A stretch of DNA of 7,399 nt from Candidatus Woesearchaeota archaeon (GTDB lineage Archaea; Nanobdellota; Nanobdellia; Woesearchaeales; ARS49). The notes beneath the pieces were generated by a model. The model was not told the origin of the DNA. It made no database searches and saw only the letters and a list, made by a program, of their open reading frames with translations. Both the position numbers and the translations under genes were made by a program. Below are positions 1 through 5,784 of the stretch, piece after piece. The stretch is from contig JAHFPE010000033.1 of the NCBI GenBank assembly GCA_023261345.1, forward strand, positions 1 through 7,399. The letters are read 5' to 3'. Each line of letters opens with the position of its first letter. Within the stretch, counting starts at the first letter, position 1.

Positions 1-1090
1 CAATTGTGCGAATGGGGTTGGCGTCAAGGTCAAAGAATGCTTTTACGAGTCGTGGGTCTTGTCTGAATACTTGAACAAAATCATCTGGATCATGGACTCT
101 TTCCATTAGTGCTGCAATGTATGCAAGATTTGATAGTTCTTTTCGTATTCCGGTTCCAGTGGAAATTACTCCCCACTTTGCTTTTTTAAAGAGATTCTCA
201 AGTGCAATTCCCGTTTTACTGTTTGGGTCTACAATGTTGTGCAATTCGTCGAATATTGCATAGTAAGGTTGTGTTGAAAGAATTGAAGAAATTGATCCTG
301 CAACATGTGATTCTGCAGCGAGGTTTTGTGTTGCTGCTTGTTCAATTATGCACTGCTTGAGTGCAGCTGTGGTCAATTCTCTCCTGCCTAAACGGGAATG
401 TCTTTTCATGAAACGTTCAGTACGGTTTTGTCCGGCTATTTCCGCAAGACTGCTTATTGCCTTCTCCCGTAAGTTGTGGTCGTCGTCCATTCGTTCAAAG
501 AGGTCATATTCTTGGGGGGTTAGTTCTCGTGGCACACAAGTCAGACTACTTTGTCTATAACTGAGTTCATAGCCGAGCAATAGAATATCTGTTTTTGGAT
601 CTTTTGCGCGTTGTAGAGCAACGTCTCTATTTGATCTTGTTATTGGAATAATAACTGGATTTTTGAGCAGTCTCTCAGCTTCTCGCATCCACGTGGGTAG
701 AATGTATGTGGGACAGCAAATGACTGTTTTAAGTCTTGTTCCCGGTGCAATTTGAGGTAGGAGACGTTCATTAATTATTGGGATCGCTGATAAGAGTCCA
801 AGTGTTTTGCGTGTTCCTGGGTCGCTGAGTTCAAGTCTTTTTTTTCCTTCAAGTCCTGCCAATGCAACTTCTGCTCCCGCACGTTGTTGATCAAGAGAAG
901 GAATTTGTACTTCATCAGCATATGCAGTTTGAGAAAGTTGTTGCCGCGCGGATTCTATTCCGCCGCAGGATTCTGCAGCTTGAATAAGTTCTCTGCCCAA
1001 TGAAGTTCGTTCGAGAACTGCTCGTGATGGTATATAAGTAAGTCTACTACTTATTGCTTGCAATCCTTGTAATACTTGGTCCAGTGTCAT
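1..1090 (-). CDS. SNF2-family helicase/translocase-like protein (N-terminal part, cut by window edge)
   Basis: My own reading of the minus strand gives an open frame of 363 residues that continues past base 1. The SNF2/SF2 ATPase signatures appear in order: a Q-motif-like IPSLDQQRAGAEVAL (63-77), motif I SDPGTRKT (89-96), motif Ia VICCPTYILPTWMREAERL (123-141), motif Ib-like DILLLGYEL (168-176), motif II AIFDELHN (278-285), and motif III ISTGTGIRKELSNLAYIAAL (309-328), which corresponds to the usual LTGTP-x-x-N region. SNF2 proteins use ATP hydrolysis to move along double-stranded DNA or to remodel protein-DNA complexes. Two oddities: motif I reads GTRKT where GxGKT is expected, and DEAH is DELH. 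About 95 mostly helical residues lie between motifs Ib and II. The C-terminal helicase lobe would be off the window. The start is the ATG at 1090, because an in-frame TAA lies 21 nt upstream. It begins 16 nt after the stop of the preceding gene, with no clear ribosome site, so it probably depends on operon transcription. Family is fairly sure; the biological role is unknown. Confidence 0.82.
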   Translation of the reverse strand, partial: MTLDQVLQGLQAISSRLTYIPSRAVLERTSLGRELIQAAESCGGIESARQQLSQTAYADEVQIPSLDQQRAGAEVALAGLEGKKRLELSDPGTRKTLGLLSAIPIINERLLPQIAPGTRLKTVICCPTYILPTWMREAERLLKNPVIIPITRSNRDVALQRAKDPKTDILLLGYELSYRQSSLTCVPRELTPQEYDLFERMDDDHNLREKAISSLAEIAGQNRTERFMKRHSRLGRRELTTAALKQCIIEQAATQNLAAESHVAGSISSILSTQPYYAIFDELHNIVDPNSKTGIALENLFKKAKWGVISTGTGIRKELSNLAYIAALMERVHDPDDFVQVFRQDPRLVKAFFDLDANPIRTI

Positions 1091-1106
1091 GTTCCATGGT
1101 TGCTGG

Positions 1107-2849
1107 CTATGTTAATTTTTTCTGCATCCAATCTCTATTGTGTCCCACATAGAATCGAAGGATTCTTTTGAGTGTTTCTCCATCTTCGCAAAGAGGTCTT
1201 GAGGCATCGTACACCCAAGAAAACTGTTTCTGTTCTTGTGAAGGTAGCGTGTCATACAGTAAGACTCCAAATCTTTCACAATCTAAGTCTATGTTCAAAT
1301 CTAATTCTTTCATCTTATCACGCGCTTTTGGTGATCTTTTTTCAAACGAGCTTCGTAATATTGCGTCGTACGAATCATATTTTTCAAATAAATGGCCAAC
1401 CCAATCCGTATACATCACTTTGTGAGATTTGAATGTGTTTGGTTCTCTTCTGCCATCTTTTTGGTATGAGTCCATATGGCCAAGTACCCATAATCCGTTC
1501 ACAACACACCTGTAAAATCTAGCTTCTGGAATAACTCCCGGATCACTTCTTTTATTCATGATTGCTTGAAATATGTTAAGTAATGCAGTGAAACGGTTGT
1601 TTTCACATAGTTGAACTTCTACTTCATTTCTTGGAGCATCTCCTTGTAACAGGGGTAGCACTTGTTGCTGAACCCACTCATTATCATGGACATAGTCTGC
1701 AGCTTTAGCCATGCCTATCCAAGATTGCATGTTTGAACGGTAAACTTCCATGGTTTCTGAGGGTATTTCTCCGATTTTTTTGTGTTTTTGCCAGTCTTCT
1801 AGTCTTTCGGTAACTAAAAATCTGAAGCATAACAGATATTTCTGCACGAAAGTTGCGCTTGTATCTGTTCTAAAGCGATTGTATAGTTCTCGTCCACTGT
1901 CTTGATCTTCACAGAGGTCAATTAGAGTTCGTTTTCTTCCTAGGGCATATTCTGCACGAACTTTGGTTACAGTATCAAGGAATGCAGGATCATCTAGGAG
2001 CTCCTTTGCATATTTTTCAATTCTGTGTTTTATTTGTGCATCATTTCTGCGCAAAAAGGAATGTAGTGAGGTGACTTTAACTTCGTACCTTTCTGCTTCT
2101 AATTTACGAACCAGCTCTGAATCATCAATAACTGCGAGACGTTCGGTTGTTCCCGAAACAATTTTTGGCTCTTTTCCTTGTCCATCAGTAAAATTTTCGT
2201 AAGATATTACATTTGCGTGTCGTTCGATGTATTCAACTGCAAGTGGATCAAAGTATAGTTGCTCTCCTAACCGTTTTCGCGAAATGCCAAGTTCTTTATC
2301 CTTGCCTTTATTGTGCCCAAGTTCAGATAAATTAACTTCTGCTTCTAAACCTGCATTCGCATCTATTTCTTTGGCTTGCGGTTTTCGTCCAGTAAGATCA
2401 GGGGGTTGTTCCTCCTTATTGTCTACGTGTCTTTTTCTGTATTCTTGACTTATTCTTCTTCGCACTTCAGGATCAGAAAACAATAATTTTGCAAGATAGT
2501 CCTGCATGTCTGCACGTGATTTGCCCCTGCTTCGAACGCATGCAAGATCTAGTTTTCCCCTTGTTTGTGTATATTGAATTTTTCCTCCAACACATATGGT
2601 AAAGTAGCTAAGTCCGTCTGGACTTTTAAGTTCAACTAATTGTACCCCTGCATCTGGATCATAAGTGCTTGGGGTTGAAAGAACAGAATGAAGTTCTTGC
2701 AGCCCTTTGCTTAATGCATCTGCTCTTGAGAGAAGATCAAGTGGAGACATCGCATCGTTAACCCCTGCAATTGAAAGTGCGAGGTATGCCTTTCCGCCAA
2801 TTTTTTTTTGGCGCAGTGCTGCTTCGGGGGTTAATTTATCTTCATTCAT
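1107..2849 (-). CDS. Uncharacterised soluble 580-residue protein, middle gene of the cassette
   Basis: I do not recognise the family. The protein has no signal peptide and no membrane segment. Residues 1-140 look like a folded alpha/beta domain (strands near SYFTICVGGKIQY, 81-93). Residues 141-190 are charged and low in structure (KEEQPPD, GHNKGKDKELG) and look like a linker. Residues 195-580 are mainly helical, rich in Lys, Arg and Glu, with many aromatic residues towards the C-terminus (tryptophans at 353, 377, 392, 454, 483, 545 and 574). No nuclease, ATPase or zinc-binding motif is evident. The frame is open from an ATG at 2879, but I prefer the ATG at 2849: it has GGTGG 6 nt upstream and overlaps the previous stop by only 8 nt (ATGAATGA), a typical translational-coupling arrangement. 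The 2879 start would overlap by 38 nt. Its place between a coiled-coil protein and an SNF2 motor suggests it is a partner or adaptor in the same complex; this is inference from position only. Confidence 0.85.
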   Translation of the reverse strand: MNEDKLTPEAALRQKKIGGKAYLALSIAGVNDAMSPLDLLSRADALSKGLQELHSVLSTPSTYDPDAGVQLVELKSPDGLSYFTICVGGKIQYTQTRGKLDLACVRSRGKSRADMQDYLAKLLFSDPEVRRRISQEYRKRHVDNKEEQPPDLTGRKPQAKEIDANAGLEAEVNLSELGHNKGKDKELGISRKRLGEQLYFDPLAVEYIERHANVISYENFTDGQGKEPKIVSGTTERLAVIDDSELVRKLEAERYEVKVTSLHSFLRRNDAQIKHRIEKYAKELLDDPAFLDTVTKVRAEYALGRKRTLIDLCEDQDSGRELYNRFRTDTSATFVQKYLLCFRFLVTERLEDWQKHKKIGEIPSETMEVYRSNMQSWIGMAKAADYVHDNEWVQQQVLPLLQGDAPRNEVEVQLCENNRFTALLNIFQAIMNKRSDPGVIPEARFYRCVVNGLWVLGHMDSYQKDGRREPNTFKSHKVMYTDWVGHLFEKYDSYDAILRSSFEKRSPKARDKMKELDLNIDLDCERFGVLLYDTLPSQEQKQFSWVYDASRPLCEDGETLKRILRFYVGHNRDWMQKKLT

Positions 2850-5070
2850 GTTTTTCCACCAGATTTCCCGGGCTTCCAATTTCTATGTTTACTCCGAGTT
2901 TACAAAATACTGAATTCCTTAACGAATTACGTACATAGGATACAAATGTGTCAAAGGTATCTTTGATCTGTTGATTGTATGTAAGAGTAATCGCATAAGC
3001 TCCGCGCACTGTTTCTGTACTGTATGCCGCACCGGTTAGATTTTCTTTGGATTTCAAATGTGGTTTCACCGCCTCTGCAAGACCACGGAGTAGAAGCATG
3101 CCTGCACCTGTAGCTGCCTCTTCATCACCAATAGGTAGAAGTATTCTAATGCTCTTCGCTTCACTATCCGGTATGTACGCGAAGATTCCGCATTCAGCAT
3201 TAATGGGAATATTTTGAATTGTGCTTGCAGTTTTCTTCACTGCATCATCATATTGTTTCTTAATTTGCGGTAGTTCATCAAGTGCGTTTTGTGCAAGTCT
3301 TTTTCTATTTATGCTTCTCTCAAATTCCTCTTTAGTCTTTGTTGCACATTCTCTAACTTGTGCAGATATATCTCGTGTGAGTCCCCTGCCTTGTATTTTC
3401 GCTTGTTCCAATATGGTCAGACAACCAGCGTACGTAACTTGATCTTCGGAGGATAGAGGTTCTTCAGTCGCATAATTTTGAAGTCTTGACTCGAGGTCAC
3501 CCAAGGATATATCCTGGTTCGCGAGTTGTGAATCAATTCGTAATACTCTTTCCCTAATTCTGTTTTTTACATAATTGCCAAGGTCAGTAAGCGCTATGGA
3601 GAGTTCATCAATTGGAATGTCAATTGTTGGAAAGAGAGAGTCTATTTTCGCAATTGCGTTACGAAGAGGTTCCGCATATTTTCGTTTGTATCCCTCAATA
3701 ATTAATTCCTCTGATGTTAAATTGTCAACTGTATTTAGCGTAATTATCCGCAGAGATTTATTTTCTGAAACTGTCTGTGTGACAGTTCCTTCTAGTTCTG
3801 CAATCCTACTTGATCTCTCTTTAAGAATTGCTGAAGTTTGCGTGTTTAAACGAGTTGCTGTTTCTTCTCGATCCTTTAATTGTTGTTCAAGGTCCTCAAT
3901 TCGAACTTGGGACTGGCCTCTTTCACGACAATATTCTGTGATAACCGCTTCAGCGGTTTTGAGTGCTTCGTTTGCTTTTCGTAGTTCTTCAGTGTCCGCA
4001 GCTTTATTTAATTGTTGTTCCAACTGCGTTTTCACGCGTAGATGTTCCTCGTTACGTAGGTTGAGCTGTTGTTCAAGACCTCGTTTTTCATTAGATAATC
4101 GAGCAAGACCTCTATTTGCAGCAGCATCTGCTTCTTTATATTTATTGACTTCTGATCGTAATTCATCCAACTTTTCTGCGTGCAAAGTGAGTGTTTTCGC
4201 TTCTGCGTTTAGGCGTGCTGCCTTCTCTAGATTTTGTTTTGATGCTTCTAATCGTTCAATTGATTGCCTACAGAAAACATCTACACACTCTGGAATATCG
4301 AGCCCGATAATATTATGTCCTAATTTTTTCGCCGCTCTGTCCAGTGATTCGTGTATCATATTAAAATTATTAGTAATTATTGCCACTTGTGCATCGTAAA
4401 CTTCCTTTTCTGATTTTTGCTTTTTAGATACTTCCTCAAGTTGTGTGCGCAGTTCAATTTCTTTGTGTTGCAATGTGTCGCATGAATGTTCCAAATCTTT
4501 TAGTTTTTCTCGATCAGCCAGTTGTTCCGCGCCTAGATCGTCAATCACTTTTTGAATATCAGCTGCAGTTCCAAGTGATTCGTAGGCCCGCTTTTCTATT
4601 TCTAACGCTTCCACAGTTGAGCGTAGTTTTCCAATTCTTTCTCGTAAAAATTCAGGGTCACCTTTTGAATCAAATGCGCGCAGTGCAGACTCTTGTGTTT
4701 CTGCAACAAGAGTGTACGGTACATGATTAGCGGCTCCTGCAATTGTAATATTACCAAGAGCAGAATCCACTCGCTCTCTTGTGATACCAGGAGTGGTGTG
4801 AATAACCAGTCGTTTATCACCGTCTCCCTCTTTGCCTAACACGATCGCTTCAATACTATAGTTACCGCTACTTCCAGAACCAAATGTTGTATTAAATTGT
4901 CGCCGCAGTTGATCCAAAAGTCGATCTGGAGAATAAGTGTCGCCTCGAGCTCGAAGACCGTCTTCTGGAACAGTTATTATAAATCGATCATATGACTGAA
5001 TTATCCCTGTTGGAGTTCTTGTTTTAGAACTAGGTCCAGCAACTGATCTTGGGTTGGGTGATGGTGGCAT
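2842..5070 (-). CDS. Large coiled-coil protein with unrecognised alpha/beta domains at both ends, first gene of the cassette
   Basis: The protein has 742 residues. Residues 1-22 are a Pro/Ser-rich tail. Residues 23-130 look like a compact alpha/beta domain (strands such as RFIITVPEDG and KRLVIHTTPG). A long helical region follows, with coiled-coil heptads at about 139-245 and 268-445 (for example LEQQLNLRNEEHLRVKTQLE, 332-351), then more helices to about 615. Residues 622-735 form a second alpha/beta region (GIFAYIPDSE, SIRILLPIGDEE, GAYAITLTYN). The layout resembles a scaffold, or an SMC/Rad50-like rod without the ATPase: I see no Walker A or B, no hinge CxxC and no membrane segment. The start is the ATG at 5070, since an in-frame TGA lies 21 nt upstream. 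Its stop overlaps the next gene's start by 8 nt. It is probably the first gene of the operon, with a weak TATA-like box upstream. Coiled-coil architecture is clear; function is unknown. It could be a structural or tethering subunit for the SNF2 motor. Confidence 0.88.
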   Translation of the reverse strand: MPPSPNPRSVAGPSSKTRTPTGIIQSYDRFIITVPEDGLRARGDTYSPDRLLDQLRRQFNTTFGSGSSGNYSIEAIVLGKEGDGDKRLVIHTTPGITRERVDSALGNITIAGAANHVPYTLVAETQESALRAFDSKGDPEFLRERIGKLRSTVEALEIEKRAYESLGTAADIQKVIDDLGAEQLADREKLKDLEHSCDTLQHKEIELRTQLEEVSKKQKSEKEVYDAQVAIITNNFNMIHESLDRAAKKLGHNIIGLDIPECVDVFCRQSIERLEASKQNLEKAARLNAEAKTLTLHAEKLDELRSEVNKYKEADAAANRGLARLSNEKRGLEQQLNLRNEEHLRVKTQLEQQLNKAADTEELRKANEALKTAEAVITEYCRERGQSQVRIEDLEQQLKDREETATRLNTQTSAILKERSSRIAELEGTVTQTVSENKSLRIITLNTVDNLTSEELIIEGYKRKYAEPLRNAIAKIDSLFPTIDIPIDELSIALTDLGNYVKNRIRERVLRIDSQLANQDISLGDLESRLQNYATEEPLSSEDQVTYAGCLTILEQAKIQGRGLTRDISAQVRECATKTKEEFERSINRKRLAQNALDELPQIKKQYDDAVKKTASTIQNIPINAECGIFAYIPDSEAKSIRILLPIGDEEAATGAGMLLLRGLAEAVKPHLKSKENLTGAAYSTETVRGAYAITLTYNQQIKDTFDTFVSYVRNSLRNSVFCKLGVNIEIGSPGNLVEKHE
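2856..2860 (-). promoter_or_regulatory. Ribosome binding site GGTGG deciding the middle gene's start
   Basis: On the minus strand GGTGG is followed by six bases (AAAAAC) and then the ATG at 2849. It lies inside the end of the coiled-coil gene and matches the archaeal GGTG-type Shine-Dalgarno core. No such site precedes the alternative ATG at 2879. Confidence 0.55.
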
Positions 5071-5090
5071 TGTAATCTCGCAAGTAGTTC

Positions 5091-5128
5091 ATTATTCTAC
5101 TCTGTAAGTCAGAGGTGATTTTTAAGTC
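5091..5128 (-). promoter_or_regulatory. Candidate TATA-like boxes for the three-gene operon
   Basis: Read on the minus strand, GTAGAATAAT (5100-5091) is centred about 25 nt before the ATG at 5070, the spacing expected if the mRNA is leaderless. A more A/T-rich stretch, CTTAAAAAT (5126-5118), would instead give a leader of about 25 nt. Neither is a strong match, so the choice between them is open. Confidence 0.3.
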
Positions 5129-5228
5129 TTGTGGCTTTCACCATCAAGAAGTGAGTAATGATTTGTCAATAGCGATGGAATTCAAGGTTCGTCAAGAAAT
5201 CTTACCGTGCGCAAAGCGAACCTAATTG

Positions 5229-5248
5229 TAACACGCCTTTCGGGATTC
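5229..5248 (-). repeat. Degenerate copy of the tRNA-Arg 3' end (oldest copy)
   Basis: These 20 bases match the tRNA 3' end at 5542-5561 at 16 of 20 positions without gaps. The match covers the 3' half of the T arm and the acceptor strand. The preceding flank also resembles the other units: TAGCGATG at 5170 against 5470, and AAGCGA at 5214 against 5527. It is not a functional tRNA, because no D or anticodon arm is present. Confidence 0.6.
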
Positions 5249-5390
5249 CTCCGCAGCACAAGAGTGCAAGGGGTTCCACCAATGTGTTGGAGTGAACTCG
5301 AAGTTCCGCAGAACAAGAGGTGCCAAACATGCAAAAAGTCCGAGTATTTTTGAGCATGTTCGAATCCTGATCACACGAATAGTTCACAAA

Positions 5391-5427
5391 CGAAGCGAGG
5401 ACTTATTTTACGCGCCTGCCGGGATTC
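5391..5427 (-). repeat. Direct repeat of the tRNA-Arg 3' end plus flank (att-like)
   Basis: This segment aligns without gaps to 5525-5561, at a distance of 134 bp, with 31 of 37 bases identical. The last 21 bases (5407-5427 against 5541-5561) are identical. They cover the last 17 nt of the tRNA and 4 nt of its 3' flank. Beyond the T loop the similarity stops abruptly. A 3'-terminal tRNA duplication of this kind is the classic mark of site-specific integration, though tandem duplication could also produce it. Confidence 0.75.
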
Positions 5428-5451
5428 CCCGACGCACCGCAGTGCGAGGGG
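5427..5451. repeat. GC-rich stem-loop within the repeat unit
   Basis: CCCC (5427-5430) pairs with GGGG (5448-5451), and CGCAC (5433-5437) pairs with GTGCG (5442-5446) around a CGCA loop. Related hairpins occur at 5256-5267 (GCAC-AAGA-GTGC, followed by GGGG) and 5303-5314 (GTTC-CGCA-GAAC). The stems differ in sequence yet still pair, and each sits next to a CCGCAG motif. They may be palindromic repeat elements or structured parts of a transcript downstream of the tRNA. No poly-T run follows closely enough for a confident terminator call. Confidence 0.5.
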
Positions 5452-5524
5452 TGCCAAAAATATGAGCGCTAGCGATGCATGTTTGTGCACGTTCGAATCT
5501 CCGTCGTAATCTAATTTGCTCGAG

Positions 5525-5561
5525 CGAAGCGAGACGAAACTTTACGCGCCTGCCGGGATTC
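5525..5561 (-). repeat. Repeat partner at the intact tRNA 3' end
   Basis: This is the copy that includes the functional tRNA's T-arm 3' half, acceptor strand and immediate 3' flank. It is the reference for the copies at 5391-5427 and 5229-5248. Confidence 0.7.
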
Positions 5562-5666
5562 GAACCCGGGACCTACAGCTGTCACCTCGCACAGCTTCGC
5601 GCGAGATTCTACATTTCGGCTATTTTAGGAGGCTGTCGCTCTAGTTCCAAGCTGAGCTACAGGCGC
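5545..5666 (-). tRNA. trnR: tRNA-Arg(CCU) with a 45-nt intron
   Basis: Read on the minus strand, the cloverleaf is complete. The acceptor GCGCCTG (5666-5660) pairs with CAGGCGC (5552-5546) and the discriminator is G. The D stem is GCTC/GAGC. The anticodon stem ACAGC (27-31) pairs with GCTGT (39-43). The loop is CT-CCT-A plus A38 after splicing. The variable loop is AGGTC, and the T arm is CCGGG-TTCGAAT-CCCGG. Conserved U8, A14, G18G19, A21, U33, the 15-48 G-C pair and the T-loop residues are all present. The anticodon CCU reads AGG. A20, C35 and discriminator G fit arginine identity. No CCA is encoded. The D loop, at 12 nt, is on the large side. Exons are 5666-5626 and 5580-5545. The start of mature RNA was set by the acceptor pairing. 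Confidence 0.93.
5581..5625 (-). other. tRNA intron at canonical position 37/38
   Basis: The intron is 45 nt and lies one base 3' of the anticodon. It contains a perfect five-pair stem, CTCGC/GCGAG (5605-5601 with 5590-5586), around a 10-nt loop. A bulge-helix-bulge site can be drawn: C32-C35 against GGTG (5586-5583), with three-base bulges cut after A37 and before A38. One U-U mismatch lies inside the central helix, so the motif is relaxed. The splicing endonuclease and tRNA ligase would remove it. The intron also carries a second AGCTGT (5596-5591), duplicating the real 3' anticodon stem at 5580-5575. Confidence 0.75.
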
Positions 5667-5754
5667 AATCTTTTCGTTATTTATCATTCGCAAGTTCCCT
5701 TTCATTCAGGCTTGCTCATTCACTTTAGCGAACATTAAAACTCTTCTCGATATG

Positions 5755-5762
5755 TTTATAAA
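5755..5762 (+). promoter_or_regulatory. TATA box of the membrane kinase gene
   Basis: TTTATAAA is centred about 26 nt before the ATG at 5785. In archaea transcription starts about 25 nt after the box centre, so the mRNA is predicted to be leaderless. No ribosome binding site is visible before the start codon, which agrees. Confidence 0.6.
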
Positions 5763-5784
5763 CGTTCTTCCTTCGTTCTACTAA

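Larger units (their letters stand above)
5071..5544. other. Non-coding spacer with tRNA-derived tandem repeats
   Basis: This 474-base stretch has no credible gene. Short open frames exist on both strands but cross the repeats and are explained by them. It contains the operon's upstream region (about 5071-5130), three imperfect repeat units of roughly 130-180 bp, and small GC-rich stem-loops. The repeats are collinear. CCGCAG recurs at 5306 and 5437 (131 apart), GGTGCCAAA at 5319 and 5450 (131), GTTCGAATC at 5359 and 5491 (132), and CGAAGCGAG at 5391 and 5525 (134). Each unit ends, on the plus strand, in sequence matching the tRNA-Arg 3' end. Confidence 0.7.

Noticed and set aside
2850..2879. 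Longer start (ATG at 2879) for the middle cassette gene
   Set aside because: It would overlap the upstream gene by 38 nt and has no ribosome site, whereas the ATG at 2849 has GGTGG at 6 nt and a short coupling overlap. It is not excluded.
3575..4399. Plus-strand open frame of 274 codons
   Set aside because: It lies wholly antisense to the coiled-coil gene. Its product is a Ser/Arg/Phe-rich string typical of the reverse complement of Glu/Lys/Leu-rich coiled coils, and no promoter or domain is visible.
1..5070. Assignment of the cassette to a named defence system with an SNF2 component (for example DISARM)
   Set aside because: No methyltransferase, phospholipase-D or other diagnostic partner is visible. 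An SNF2 domain alone is not sufficient.
5202..5387. Minus-strand open frame of 61 codons in the spacer
   Set aside because: It is made of the tRNA-derived repeat sequence, with no start signal or recognisable composition. The repeats explain it.
5359..5499. GTTCGAATC motifs at 5359 and 5491 as T loops of plus-strand tRNAs
   Set aside because: The flanking bases do not form five-pair T stems, and no acceptor or D arms can be found around them. They are repeat-unit sequence.
5170..5561. CRISPR array
   Set aside because: There are only about three imperfect units of 130-180 bp, with no short identical repeats or equal-length spacers and no cas genes in the window.
5677..5685. GATAAATAA on the minus strand as the tRNA-Arg TATA box
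   Set aside because: Its centre is only about 15 nt upstream of the mature tRNA 5' end, which would place the start site inside the tRNA.
5475..5738. Plus-strand open frame of 87 codons across the tRNA
   Set aside because: The residues RLPGFEPGT are the familiar artefact of translating the complement of a tRNA T arm. The frame crosses the whole tRNA and the repeats.
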